This document shows, piece by piece, positions 1 through 5,559 of a DNA stretch of 5,638 bases. Location of the stretch: contig AQVQ01000059.1 in the NCBI GenBank assembly GCA_000375685.1, positions 1 through 5,638 of the forward strand, read 5' to 3'. The notes under the pieces were generated by a model. It saw nothing but the letters and a program-made list of their open reading frames with translations, was not told the DNA's origin and did no database searches. A program made the translations under genes and the position numbers. This DNA comes from a crenarchaeote SCGC AAA261-N23 (lineage in GTDB: Archaea > Thermoproteota > Thermoprotei > Gearchaeales > Gearchaeaceae). How positions within the stretch are numbered: the first letter of the stretch is position 1; each line of letters starts with the position of its first letter.

Positions 1-735
1 GGTATAGCTCACGCAGTTACTACTATAGAAAAAGAAATAAAGGAATGTGAGGCATTGGATGAACATTCAAAAAAATCTGCACAACTTGTTAATGAATTCT
101 TTAAGCAATCAAGATTAATTTTAGAAAAAAGCGAAGTTAACAAAATTAGAAGTTCAAAAGGATTATTAGAAGCTAATATTGTGCTCACAAGAGATGCTGG
201 TTCAAAGCTGCCTAAATTCTCTAATTTTTATCAGAGATTTGGATTAAAGGGTTTATGTATTGCAGATATGCCAGTTGAACTAGGAATAGCTAAAGTGTTG
301 GGAATGAATGTAATAAGTTCAAAAGATCATTCAGATGTTAAAGAAATGTATGTAAAAAAAGTAAAAATTTTAAAAGAAAATCTAGACAAATTCGACTTCT
401 TTTTTGTCCATATAAAAGGTGCAGACGAATACGCTCACGACGGAGATTTTGAAGGAAAAGTTTCAGCCCTTGAAGATATAGATTCTTATTTCTTCAAGAG
501 ATTTTATGATGACATTAATTTAGATGAAATTACTATAATTGTTTCAAGTGATCATTGCACTCCGCCAAAGCTGAAATCACACAGTGATGAAGCAGTTCCA
601 TTTATAATACGTTCAAAAAATGTAAAAGGAGATGGTCTTTCAAAGTTTTCTGAAAAAGAATGTTCAAAAGGTTCCTTAGGCTTAATAGAACATGGTTATG
701 AGCTATTAGAAAGGATTTTTACACTGATCACTTAA
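1..735 (+). CDS. apgM: Cofactor-independent phosphoglycerate mutase, archaeal ApgM type, C-terminal part (5' end outside window)
   Basis: Interconverts 3- and 2-phosphoglycerate in glycolysis/gluconeogenesis in the cytoplasm, as a metal enzyme of the alkaline phosphatase superfamily. The frame is open from base 1, so the TTG at 55 is only an internal codon; 244 residues are visible of a family usually about 400 long. The part carrying the catalytic serine is therefore missing. Counting from base 1, the metal-site motifs seen are HIKGADEYAHDGDFEGK (137-153, with D142, H146 and the DGD), SDH (D184, H185) and H194 in KSHSDEAVPF. These match the family's H-x-K-G-x-D-E-x-x-H-D-G-D and S/G-D-H...H-S blocks. 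The stop is TAA at 733-735. It is the only confident plus-strand gene and converges with the tyrosyl-tRNA synthetase. Identification is secure for the family; the exact archaeal subgroup is not determined. Confidence 0.93.
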   Translation, partial: GIAHAVTTIEKEIKECEALDEHSKKSAQLVNEFFKQSRLILEKSEVNKIRSSKGLLEANIVLTRDAGSKLPKFSNFYQRFGLKGLCIADMPVELGIAKVLGMNVISSKDHSDVKEMYVKKVKILKENLDKFDFFFVHIKGADEYAHDGDFEGKVSALEDIDSYFFKRFYDDINLDEITIIVSSDHCTPPKLKSHSDEAVPFIIRSKNVKGDGLSKFSEKECSKGSLGLIEHGYELLERIFTLIT

Positions 736-770
736 AATATTTTTAAAATAATGTAAGCCTAGTCCTTTTT
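733..770. terminator. Convergent intergenic region with possible U-tract terminators
   Basis: The 67-nt gap between apgM and the oppositely oriented tyrS has no gene. It holds an AT tract at 734-750 that is T-rich on both strands and a TTTTT run at 766-770 on the plus strand. Archaeal RNA polymerase commonly terminates at short U-tracts, so the first could serve tyrS (and partly apgM) and the second apgM. There is no convincing hairpin. This assignment rests on composition and position only. Confidence 0.3.
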
Positions 771-802
771 GCGGCTGTTAGAAATAAGTTATGAACTAAG
801 AA

Positions 803-1864
803 CTATTGTAAATCCGCTATCCAATCATAAAGTTTTTTATTTTCTCCATATTCAAAATAATTTCTCAAAGGTTCAATTATCTTATCTAAATACTTTGCAA
901 CATTTGCTTTTAAATCTAGCGGATGCAATTCGCCTTTTATGTAAGACTTTTCTAACTCCTCATAGCTTCCAAACTCTACGTTACCGCCGTATTTTCTTTC
1001 TCTTTCTATAAATATGGATTTATTTTTTCTGAAAATCAGATGCTTACATATTTCCAGAATCGGGTTATTTTCAGCGATTTTCTCAGGACACCATGCACTG
1101 ATAATTTTCCTTTTTATCTCTTCAGCTGAATCATGAATAAATATAGCCGACTTGGGAACTGATTTGCTCATTTTAAAAGCTATTTTAATTTCTGATTTGC
1201 TCATTTTTTCGTTTATTGATGGTTGGATTAAACCCATTAAAAGATGATGATGCAATGCTATAGGCTTTTTCCAGCCAAGCTTAGGATATACTTCTCTAGC
1301 TAAAACATGAATCTTTCTTTGATCCATGCCACCATGAGCGAGTTCAGGTCCAAGATATTTTATATCTACGGCTTGCATTATAGGATAAAAATATTGTGCA
1401 AAGTTCAGCTTCTCTTTAGAAGTTCTACCTAAAATTGTAAGGCAACGAGAAATCCTTGTTAAATTCACCTGTGAAGAGAACCTTACTATATCTTTCCAAT
1501 ATTCGTTATTGTTAAAATATAAATCCGATCCTAGTATTATCTTAGCCTTAGGACAGTAGAATTTAAATGCTTTTTCCCAATACTTAGAAGCCTTGAGTAT
1601 GTTTTCCCAATTTCCACCCAGCTTCTTATTTAAATAACTGTGCCAATCAGCTAAATAAATTGTACATTCAATTCCTGCCTCTATCAAATCATTAACTTTT
1701 TCTGCGCATAATAAGGTTCCCAAATGAATTAATCCAGAAATTTCAAAACCGATGTAGTGCCTTATTTTATCTCCCGCTTGTAACTTATCTCGAAGCTCTT
1801 TTTCAGTTATTATTTCTTCAGTGGGAGGTCTCTTGATTAAATTTAATCTTTCTTCAACATCCAT
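803..1864 (-). CDS. tyrS: Tyrosyl-tRNA synthetase (class Ic), with a doubled KMSKS motif
   Basis: Charges tRNA-Tyr with tyrosine using ATP. The 353-residue length is in the range of the archaeal/eukaryotic TyrRS group. The HIGH signature is HLGT (47-50) inside RHYIGFEISGLIHLGT, with Y37 in the tyrosine-pocket region. The family blocks YPIMQAVDI (160-168) and HGGMDQRKIHVLARE (177-191) are intact. KMSKS occurs twice, at 220-224 and 231-235. The second copy is followed by the usual AIFIHDS-AEEIKRK context, so it is probably the catalytic loop. The tail GELHPLDLK...LDKIIEPLRNYFE is typical of the Pyrococcus-like branch. The start is ATG at 1862-1864, 40 nt downstream of the TFE-beta stop; only a weak AAGG lies about 15 nt upstream. 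It is last in the gar1-tfb-TFE-beta-tyrS row, so it may be transcribed with it or from a promoter in the 40-nt gap. It ends at TAG (803-805). Confidence 0.95.
   Translation of the reverse strand: MDVEERLNLIKRPPTEEIITEKELRDKLQAGDKIRHYIGFEISGLIHLGTLLCAEKVNDLIEAGIECTIYLADWHSYLNKKLGGNWENILKASKYWEKAFKFYCPKAKIILGSDLYFNNNEYWKDIVRFSSQVNLTRISRCLTILGRTSKEKLNFAQYFYPIMQAVDIKYLGPELAHGGMDQRKIHVLAREVYPKLGWKKPIALHHHLLMGLIQPSINEKMSKSEIKIAFKMSKSVPKSAIFIHDSAEEIKRKIISAWCPEKIAENNPILEICKHLIFRKNKSIFIERERKYGGNVEFGSYEELEKSYIKGELHPLDLKANVAKYLDKIIEPLRNYFEYGENKKLYDWIADLQ
1159..1207 (-). repeat. Direct repeat encoding the two KMSKS motifs of TyrRS
   Basis: A 16-bp perfect direct repeat, plus-strand CTGATTTGCTCATTTT, lies at 1159-1174 and 1192-1207. 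The copies are 33 bp apart start to start (11 codons, in frame). Each encodes KMSKS with identical codons, while the following six codons differ (E-I-K-I-A-F versus V-P-K-S-A-I). Shared codons suggest a recent local duplication or conversion of the motif rather than convergence, though that is inference. Confidence 0.8.
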
Positions 1865-1904
1865 ATAGAAATAGAAACCTTATTTTAAGATAATAATTTA
1901 AATG
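1865..1904 (-). promoter_or_regulatory. Possible internal promoter before tyrS
   Basis: The 40-nt gap between the TFE-beta stop and the tyrS ATG contains a TATA-like TTTAAATTATTA on the minus strand, about 25-36 nt before the ATG. That spacing would suit a nearly leaderless transcript. The whole genome segment is AT-rich, so such a match is weak evidence, and read-through from the upstream cluster is equally possible. Confidence 0.22.
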
Positions 1905-2273
1905 TTACTGCTTTTCTAACCACTCATTAAGCTTAGGACAGTTCACAGGTGATAAAGTTCCACCTTCAGTGCAATCATCAAATATTTTATTGCAAGGAAA
2001 ACATACAAGCCCTTCTATTTCTTCTATTGGTAAAATTGTTAATTTATTCCTTGGAAGATGAACCTTATATATCTTCTTGCCATCCACATACATTAAAGTT
2101 CTACTTATTTTTCCTTCATTGATAAGCTTTATTAGAACTTTTGTTCCTATTTTGCTATCAATTCTTGTCTTCTTCCATAGATCCTTTTGGTTAATGCCAT
2201 CCTCATTTTTTTCCGCAGCTTCCAAAATTTTTTTCCTTATTATGTTTTCGTCTTTGATTTTTATCTTCTTCAC
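1905..2273 (-). CDS. TFE-beta / Rpc34-like transcription initiation factor with C-terminal 4-Cys (probable Fe-S) motif
   Basis: Archaeal TFE-beta, homologous to the RPC39/Rpc34 subunit of RNA polymerase III, partners TFE-alpha and helps open promoter DNA. The 122-residue protein has one helix-turn-helix/winged-helix segment (about 9-72, ending in the wing VDGKKIYKVHLP). This is followed by a cysteine motif: C91-x2-C94-x6-C101-x10-C112 within CFPCNKIFDDCTEGGTLSP and NCPKLNEWL. The DDC-x-E-G-G-x-[IL]-SP-x-NC-x(4)-EWL pattern is what I recall from the RPC39 C-terminus, which binds a [4Fe-4S] cluster. The start is GTG (2271-2273), overlapping the TFB stop as GTGA, so translation is probably coupled. 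No ribosome-binding motif is evident. A generic wHTH regulator is the alternative, but the cysteine tail argues strongly for TFE-beta. Confidence 0.85.
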   Translation of the reverse strand: MKKIKIKDENIIRKKILEAAEKNEDGINQKDLWKKTRIDSKIGTKVLIKLINEGKISRTLMYVDGKKIYKVHLPRNKLTILPIEEIEGLVCFPCNKIFDDCTEGGTLSPVNCPKLNEWLEKQ

Positions 2274-3196
2274 AAATTTATTTCCACATTTAACCCTCTA
2301 ATAAGCTCTTTGCTTCTATTTCTTATTGTTACCTCTGTAACATTAGCTATTTCAGCTATTTCTCTTTGGGTTTTCTTATTATTCGTTAACAGACATGCAA
2401 TGTAAATTGCTGCAGCAGCCAAACTCCTTGGAGATTTACCTGCTATTGTCCCGTTTTTAAGGGCTTCAACTAGTATATTTTTTGCAAATATTTCCACTTC
2501 AGGACTGAGATTTAAAGCGTTCACCATTTGAGGTATGTAAATTAAAGAATTTGTTGTTTTTACTTTAAAAAGCGTATCCTTAGGAAGGGTCTCTAGCATA
2601 TCTGAATAACATTTGGAAACATTTCTTTTGCTAACCTTAAGAAACTGCCTTACTTTATCCAAGGAAATAGGAATACCTGATAATTTACAAGAAAAATAAA
2701 TAGAGACCGCAAGCATACCTTTTATAGACCTTCCTTTCATTGCATTACTCTTAACTGCTTTTCTATAGATTAGAGCTGCTGTTTCTTTTACATACTTTGG
2801 TAGGTTCAAATTTGATGAAACATGTTCAAGAATTTCAAATGCATTATATAAGTTTCTATCGATCGAATTAGTTATTCTTGTCCTTTTTTGATACTTTTGC
2901 AAGTTTTTTGCATTTTGAAACTGTAAGGAGCTAAAACCATCACTGTTAATCGAGACTCGAATGTCTGTCCCAATTCCTTTATCATGTATCGTTAAGGTTT
3001 CAGGCGCACCTGTTCTTGCTTTTGTATCATAGCTTTCGTTAAAGAAAACCCTCCATTCCCTGCCATAATCTATAGATTTCTCTCTTGCAACTGTTCCGCA
3101 ATCTTTGCAAATAATTGAAGATGTTTTGTAATCAAAAACAAAAGAATTTCCATTGCAATTTTCACACTTATCAAATGAGAAATTAAAGTTTGCCAT
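2270..3196 (-). CDS. tfb: Transcription initiation factor B (TFB, TFIIB homologue)
   Basis: Binds the BRE and TBP-TATA complex, recruits RNA polymerase and helps set the start site. The 308-residue protein has the full TFIIB layout. An N-terminal zinc ribbon has C11-x2-C14 and C30-x2-C33. The B-reader/linker follows (DYGREWRVFF... with GAPETLTIHDKGIGTDI). Two cyclin-like repeats follow, about 108-200 and 208-303. The second repeat ends in a helix-turn-helix (KKTQREIAEIANVTEVTIRN) that in the family contacts the BRE. The length is normal for archaeal TFB (about 300). The start is ATG at 3194-3196, inside the end of gar1 (14-nt overlap), and the stop TGA overlaps the TFE-beta GTG. Gar1 next to TFB is an order I know from many archaea. 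No second TFB is present in the window. Confidence 0.97.
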   Translation of the reverse strand: MANFNFSFDKCENCNGNSFVFDYKTSSIICKDCGTVAREKSIDYGREWRVFFNESYDTKARTGAPETLTIHDKGIGTDIRVSINSDGFSSLQFQNAKNLQKYQKRTRITNSIDRNLYNAFEILEHVSSNLNLPKYVKETAALIYRKAVKSNAMKGRSIKGMLAVSIYFSCKLSGIPISLDKVRQFLKVSKRNVSKCYSDMLETLPKDTLFKVKTTNSLIYIPQMVNALNLSPEVEIFAKNILVEALKNGTIAGKSPRSLAAAAIYIACLLTNNKKTQREIAEIANVTEVTIRNRSKELIRGLNVEINL

Positions 3197-3428
3197 GGTT
3201 ATTAACGCTTATAAACAATTCCTTTCCAACAAGTTCCTCAAGATTTTCATTTTTAATTGGTTTTACTGCAACATATGGTTCTCTTACAGGCCCTAGAACA
3301 TCTATAACTTCACCAATTTCATTGCCTTTTTCATCATAAACTTTCGTGTTTAATTTTGGTATCTTTTGTACCTTGACTATTATTCTCTTTCTCCTAGTTA
3401 AATGAGAAGCAACGCCAAGTTTCATCAT
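3183..3428 (-). CDS. gar1: H/ACA RNA-protein complex subunit Gar1
   Basis: Small beta-barrel protein that binds the pseudouridine synthase Cbf5 in H/ACA RNPs and aids substrate loading and product release during guided pseudouridylation of rRNA. At 81 residues it is of usual archaeal size. The family blocks seen are VYD (30-32), IGEVIDVLGPV (38-48) and EPYVAVKP (50-57), after an N-terminal LGVASHLT strand corresponding to the usual LG-x3-H. The glycine- and arginine-rich tails of eukaryotic Gar1 are absent, as expected. Two adjacent ATG codons (3428 and 3425) are possible starts; neither has a Shine-Dalgarno motif. It is first in the gar1-tfb-TFE-beta-tyrS row and overlaps tfb by 14 nt. Confidence 0.9.
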   Translation of the reverse strand: MMKLGVASHLTRRKRIIVKVQKIPKLNTKVYDEKGNEIGEVIDVLGPVREPYVAVKPIKNENLEELVGKELFISVNNHGKL

Positions 3429-3446
3429 TGGAAATAGGTGTATTTC

Positions 3447-3468
3447 TATTAAATTATTGGTATTTAAG
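3447..3468 (-). promoter_or_regulatory. Probable promoter of the gar1-tfb-TFE-beta cluster
   Basis: The 155-nt gap 3429-3583 separates SRP19 from gar1 and contains no gene I can support. Two TATA-like elements precede gar1 on the minus strand: CTTAAATACC (3459-3468, 31-40 nt before the ATG) and an overlapping AATTTAATAG tract ending at 3447. The first would give a leader of roughly 5-15 nt, consistent with the missing Shine-Dalgarno motif. The rest of the gap is A/T runs. The T-run 3576-3584 on the plus strand reads as A on the transcribed side, so it is not a terminator for SRP19. Confidence 0.42.
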
Positions 3469-3583
3469 ACTTGCTATCCAATGATTCAAGAAATTTTGAA
3501 AAATTCTTTCAATTTTAGGTTTAATTTGCTCTATATTTTAAAAATTATTTCAAATTTAAATAAAAGATTTTGTTAATTTTTTT

Positions 3584-3880
3584 TCAATAATTTTTCTTAT
3601 CTCTAGCTTTTTTAATGGTTATGCAAATTTTTTTTAATAATTCTATCTTTTTTTCACTAACATTAAAAACTTTAATGCAACCTTTTTCCCACCAGCATCT
3701 AGGATATGATTTATCCAAAAAGGTTTCAAATTGAAAACCCATGTCTTTTAATGCAAGTTCTATTTCAGAAATTTTAGGTTTCTCTACAGCATATTTTAAA
3801 CTTACCCTTCTACCTTCTTTTCTTGATTTATTTGCATCTACATAGGTTGGCCATATTATTCTATAGTTTCTTATTTCCAT
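3584..3880 (-). CDS. srp19: Signal recognition particle 19 kDa protein
   Basis: Binds the tips of helices 6 and 8 of 7S (SRP) RNA and prepares it for SRP54, which targets nascent membrane and secreted proteins. The 98-residue length is normal for archaea. Family hallmarks are IIWPTYVDANKSRKEGRRVS (8-27), AVEKPKISEIELALKDMG (31-48) and KSYPRCWWEKGCIKV (57-71). A basic C-terminal tail, KKARDKKNY, suits RNA binding. The ATG (3878-3880) shares one base with the eS8 stop (TAATG), so translation is likely coupled. The stop is TGA at 3584-3586. SRP19 beside eS8 is a plausible ribosome/SRP operon. No other reading of this gene seems likely. Confidence 0.95.
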   Translation of the reverse strand: MEIRNYRIIWPTYVDANKSRKEGRRVSLKYAVEKPKISEIELALKDMGFQFETFLDKSYPRCWWEKGCIKVFNVSEKKIELLKKICITIKKARDKKNY

Positions 3881-4269
3881 TAATCGGATTTAATTAAAAC
3901 TGCATTGACCAAACCATCTTGACCTGGTCTTGAAGTTACTTTTGCAAGACCAAACTTTGTTCTTATTATTGCACCTTTTGTTATTATTTTTGCTCTATCA
4001 TAATCAACATTTGCAGAATTTTTAACGACCTCTAAAATTTCTGTTTTTACAACACTTTTTTTCTCAGGAATGGCTAGGTTTACAAAATTCGCTTTTGAGA
4101 TTTTAATTTTTACATTTCCACCTCTAACTCTCTCCTTAGACCTAACTTCTTTTTCTCCTAATGTTGTTAATACTGGATAGCCTCCTAGCTCATACCTTCT
4201 AGTTTTCCTGCTGCTTATCTTTTTACCTCCAGATGGCTTCTTTAAATCGTTTGAGTGTTTTAATACCAC
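3880..4269 (-). CDS. rps8e: 30S ribosomal protein eS8 (S8e)
   Basis: Small-subunit rRNA-binding protein shared by archaea and eukaryotes and absent from bacteria. The 129 residues are of usual archaeal length. Motifs seen are KKPSGGK near the N-terminus (10-16), the central RVRGGNVKIK, and IITKGAIIRTKFG followed by KVTSRPGQDGLVNAVL at the C-terminus. The start is GTG (4267-4269): it places nine residues before the KPSGG motif, as in other archaeal eS8. No upstream in-frame alternative is needed. The residues before the motif (MVLKHSNDL) lack the WQGRS usually seen there. No Shine-Dalgarno motif precedes it, and a TATA-like box lies about 28 nt upstream. It is first in a two-gene unit with srp19. 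Confidence 0.95.
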   Translation of the reverse strand: MVLKHSNDLKKPSGGKKISSRKTRRYELGGYPVLTTLGEKEVRSKERVRGGNVKIKISKANFVNLAIPEKKSVVKTEILEVVKNSANVDYDRAKIITKGAIIRTKFGLAKVTSRPGQDGLVNAVLIKSD

Positions 4270-4290
4270 TTTATGAATTAATACCGATAA

Positions 4291-4303
4291 CTTTATTAAA
4301 TTT
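4291..4303 (-). promoter_or_regulatory. TATA-like box before eS8
   Basis: Minus-strand AAATTTAATAAAG lies directly after tRNA-Glu(CUC) and is centred about 28 nt before the eS8 GTG. That is the normal TATA-to-start distance, so the mRNA would be leaderless or nearly so. This agrees with the absence of a ribosome-binding site. Alternatively eS8 could be read through from the tRNA unit. Confidence 0.42.
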
Positions 4304-4379
4304 TGCCTCGGCCGGGATTTGAACCCGGGATCCCTGGCTTGAGAGGCCAGTATTCTTATCCGGGCTAAACTACCGAGGC
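4304..4379 (-). tRNA. tRNA-Glu, anticodon CUC
   Basis: A complete cloverleaf of 76 nt including the discriminator A (4304). The acceptor stem GCCTCGG/CCGAGGC is perfect. The D arm is a G-U-closed GTTT/GAAT stem with an 11-nt loop containing GG. The anticodon stem CTGGC/GCCAG carries loop CTCTCAA, so the anticodon is CUC, reading GAG. The variable loop is GGATC, and the T arm is CCGGG/CCCGG with loop TTCAAAT. A14, G15-C48 and A58 are as expected. No intron and no encoded CCA. It lies 36 nt downstream of the tRNA-Glu(UUC) gene and just before eS8. Confidence 0.95.
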
Positions 4380-4415
4380 TCTTTCTTATAATATTGTTAA
4401 CAATAAATAAAAAAT
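4380..4415 (-). other. Spacer between the two tRNA-Glu genes: T-run and palindrome
   Basis: This 36-nt spacer starts, on the transcribed strand, with a TTTTTT run right after the upstream tRNA (plus-strand A-run 4409-4414), a possible terminator. It then contains a 14-bp perfect palindrome TATTGTTAACAATA (4392-4405), and a TATTATAAG-like segment close to the second tRNA. It could thus end the first transcript and hold the second tRNA's own promoter, or simply be trimmed by RNase P and tRNase Z from a joint transcript. Confidence 0.35.
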
Positions 4416-4491
4416 TGCCCCCACCGGGATTTGAACCCGGGATCCCTGGCTCGAAAGGCCAGTATTCTTATCCGGGCTAAACTATGGGGGC
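4416..4491 (-). tRNA. tRNA-Glu, anticodon UUC
   Basis: A complete 76-nt cloverleaf including discriminator A (4416). The acceptor stem is GCCCCCA/TGGGGGC. The D arm, anticodon stem (CTGGC/GCCAG), variable loop (GGATC) and T arm (CCGGG/CCCGG, loop TTCAAAT) are identical to the neighbouring tRNA. The anticodon loop CTTTCGA gives UUC, reading GAA (and GAG by wobble). Outside the acceptor stem it differs from tRNA-Glu(CUC) only at positions 34 and 37. No intron and no encoded CCA, so CCA is added by the tRNA nucleotidyltransferase. Confidence 0.96.
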
Positions 4492-4499
4492 AATGATTG

Positions 4500-4540
4500 C
4501 ATACATATTATTTTATCAGCTAGTTAAAAAATTTTAAAGA
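4500..4540 (-). promoter_or_regulatory. Probable promoter region of the tRNA-Glu pair
   Basis: The 51-nt gap between the Nudix stop and the first tRNA holds two minus-strand TATA-like elements. One is GATAAAATAATATG (about 4504-4517, 13-26 nt before the tRNA); the other is CTTTAAAATTTTTTAAC (about 4524-4540). The farther one fits the usual spacing if a short 5' leader is removed by RNase P. The choice between them is not decided by the sequence. Confidence 0.35.
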
Positions 4541-4542
4541 GA

Positions 4543-5001
4543 TTATTTAGAAAGCGTAGTTTGTCCAAAATCTTTCTTTAATTTAACAATGAAATCCTTA
4601 GCTTTTACAAGAACTTTTTTAAGATTATCTCTCAACTTAGGAAGAGCTTCTTCAAATTTAGCCCACTCATATCCTATATGTTCAAATGATATTCTTACAT
4701 TTTCTTCAAAACTTTCAGCTAAAAGATAAGTTACTTCTTTAAATATCAATTTATCTCCTCTTCTATAATAGTAGGTTATTTTTTCCTTAAATCCTTCTAA
4801 AAATCTTACATTTTTTAAACCGCATTCTTCCATTATTTCTCGTTTAGCAGCATCTTCCAATTTTTCATTTTTTTCGATTAATCCCTTTGGAAATTCCCAG
4901 TAAGCAGTTTTATACTTTGCATGAAGTAATAAAAAATATAATTCTGAATTTTTTTGCTTAAATACAACAGCACCTGCTGACCTTTCATTTATAATCTGCA
5001 T
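4543..5001 (-). CDS. Nudix hydrolase, diadenosine tetraphosphate (Ap4A) hydrolase-like
   Basis: The 152-residue single-domain protein carries a perfect Nudix box at 40-62: G40-x5-E46-x7-R54-E55-x2-E58-E59-x-G61-L62. The glutamates bind the divalent metal that drives pyrophosphate-bond hydrolysis. The context SAGAVVF (8-14), AYWEFPKG (33-40), the aromatic ITYYYRRG strand, and EHIGYEWAKFEEA near the C-terminus resemble the NUDT2-like asymmetric Ap4A hydrolases. These split Ap4A to ATP and AMP. The substrate is inferred; Nudix specificity is hard to fix from the box alone. The start is ATG at 4999-5001, immediately before the conserved beta-strand region, so no extension is needed. It lies 43 nt downstream of the SDR gene. 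The tail is rich in lysine. Confidence 0.9.
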   Translation of the reverse strand: MQIINERSAGAVVFKQKNSELYFLLLHAKYKTAYWEFPKGLIEKNEKLEDAAKREIMEECGLKNVRFLEGFKEKITYYYRRGDKLIFKEVTYLLAESFEENVRISFEHIGYEWAKFEEALPKLRDNLKKVLVKAKDFIVKLKKDFGQTTLSK

Positions 5002-5044
5002 TAATTCAAGATTAAGTAATAAATCTATTACAGAATATATGAAA
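5002..5044 (-). promoter_or_regulatory. Possible promoter before the Nudix gene
   Basis: The 43-nt gap after the SDR stop contains TATA-like segments on the minus strand: CATATATT at about 5032-5039 and GATTTATTAC at about 5017-5026. Either could serve a short-leader mRNA. No Shine-Dalgarno motif precedes the Nudix ATG. Co-transcription with the SDR is equally possible. Confidence 0.25.
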
Positions 5045-5559
5045 TTAATGCATTATAACTCCGCCATCAGCTATTATGGTTTGCCCATTCACAAATGAAA
5101 AATAATCTCTCGTAAGAGCATATATAAGTTTTGCTATCTCCAATGGTTCACCCCACCTTTTTAAGGAAGTCTCTTCAGCAAGTTTTATTCTTTCATCCTG
5201 AGTTAATCTATCATATGTTCCTGGTGTTTTAATGCTTCCTAAAGCAACAGTATATGACCTTATGTTATATTCTCCATACTGCCTGGCTAAAAATTTTGTT
5301 AGAATTATGCAACAAGCTTTTGAGAAGGCATATGCAACTCCTTCAAAGTCACCATCTATAGCTGGTATTGAAGATGTGTTTATTATAACGCCCTTTTTAT
5401 TCCTTATCATAAAAGGCAAGCATTCTTTTACTATTCTAAATGATCCTAAAAAATCAACTTGAATAATATTTAGTATTTCATCTTCATTCAATTCATGGAT
5501 TTTCTTTTTCCACAAACTTGTATCCAAAGGATATCCTGCAACATTTACTACTATATCAA
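5045..5559 (-). CDS. Short-chain dehydrogenase/reductase (SDR), N-terminus missing
   Basis: NAD(P)-dependent oxidoreductase of the classical SDR type; the substrate is not recognisable. The frame reads DIVVNVAG (NNAG-like motif, 5535-5558), then YPLDTSLW and on to TAA at 5045. The TTG at 5525-5527 is an internal leucine, not a start. Numbering from that TTG, the catalytic residues are S53 (INTSS), Y66 and K70 (YAFSK). The tail ADGGVIMH is the usual SDR end. The tetrad asparagine position, in VDFLGSF, appears to be aspartate (D25). The N-terminal Rossmann part with the TGxxxGxG motif is absent. Upstream of DIVV the frame stays open only through a short non-SDR-like stretch to an in-frame TGA at 5597-5599. 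The break coincides with the inverted repeat at the window end, so the gene is probably intact in the organism and interrupted by an artefact. Confidence 0.85.

Noticed and set aside
55..57. TTG as the start codon of the phosphoglycerate mutase
   Set aside because: The same frame is open to base 1 with plausible coding sequence, and ApgM is far longer, so this is an internal leucine of a truncated gene.
769..1011. Plus-strand 80-residue open frame
   Set aside because: It lies antisense to the 3' end of tyrS and encodes no recognisable motif; the minus-strand protein is clearly conserved.
2077..2405. Two overlapping hydrophobic plus-strand open frames that look like small membrane proteins
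   Set aside because: They are antisense to TFE-beta and tfb. The Phe/Leu/Ile-rich composition is what the reverse strand of lysine-rich AT-rich genes gives.
3488..3508. Imperfect AT-only inverted repeat AAGAAATTTT...AAAAATTCTT in the srp19-gar1 gap
   Set aside because: It has one mismatch and a composition that arises by chance in such AT-rich DNA; it is not at operator distance from the gar1 start and is not followed by a clear U-tract.
3429..3583. Possible small RNA (C/D or H/ACA guide) beside gar1
   Set aside because: I could not find paired C/D boxes, an ACA-bounded hairpin, or any GC-rich structured segment; the gap is only A/T runs and promoter-like elements.
5232..5462. Plus-strand 76-residue open frame
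   Set aside because: Antisense to the SDR catalytic region (TSS and YAFSK motifs), which is clearly the coding strand.
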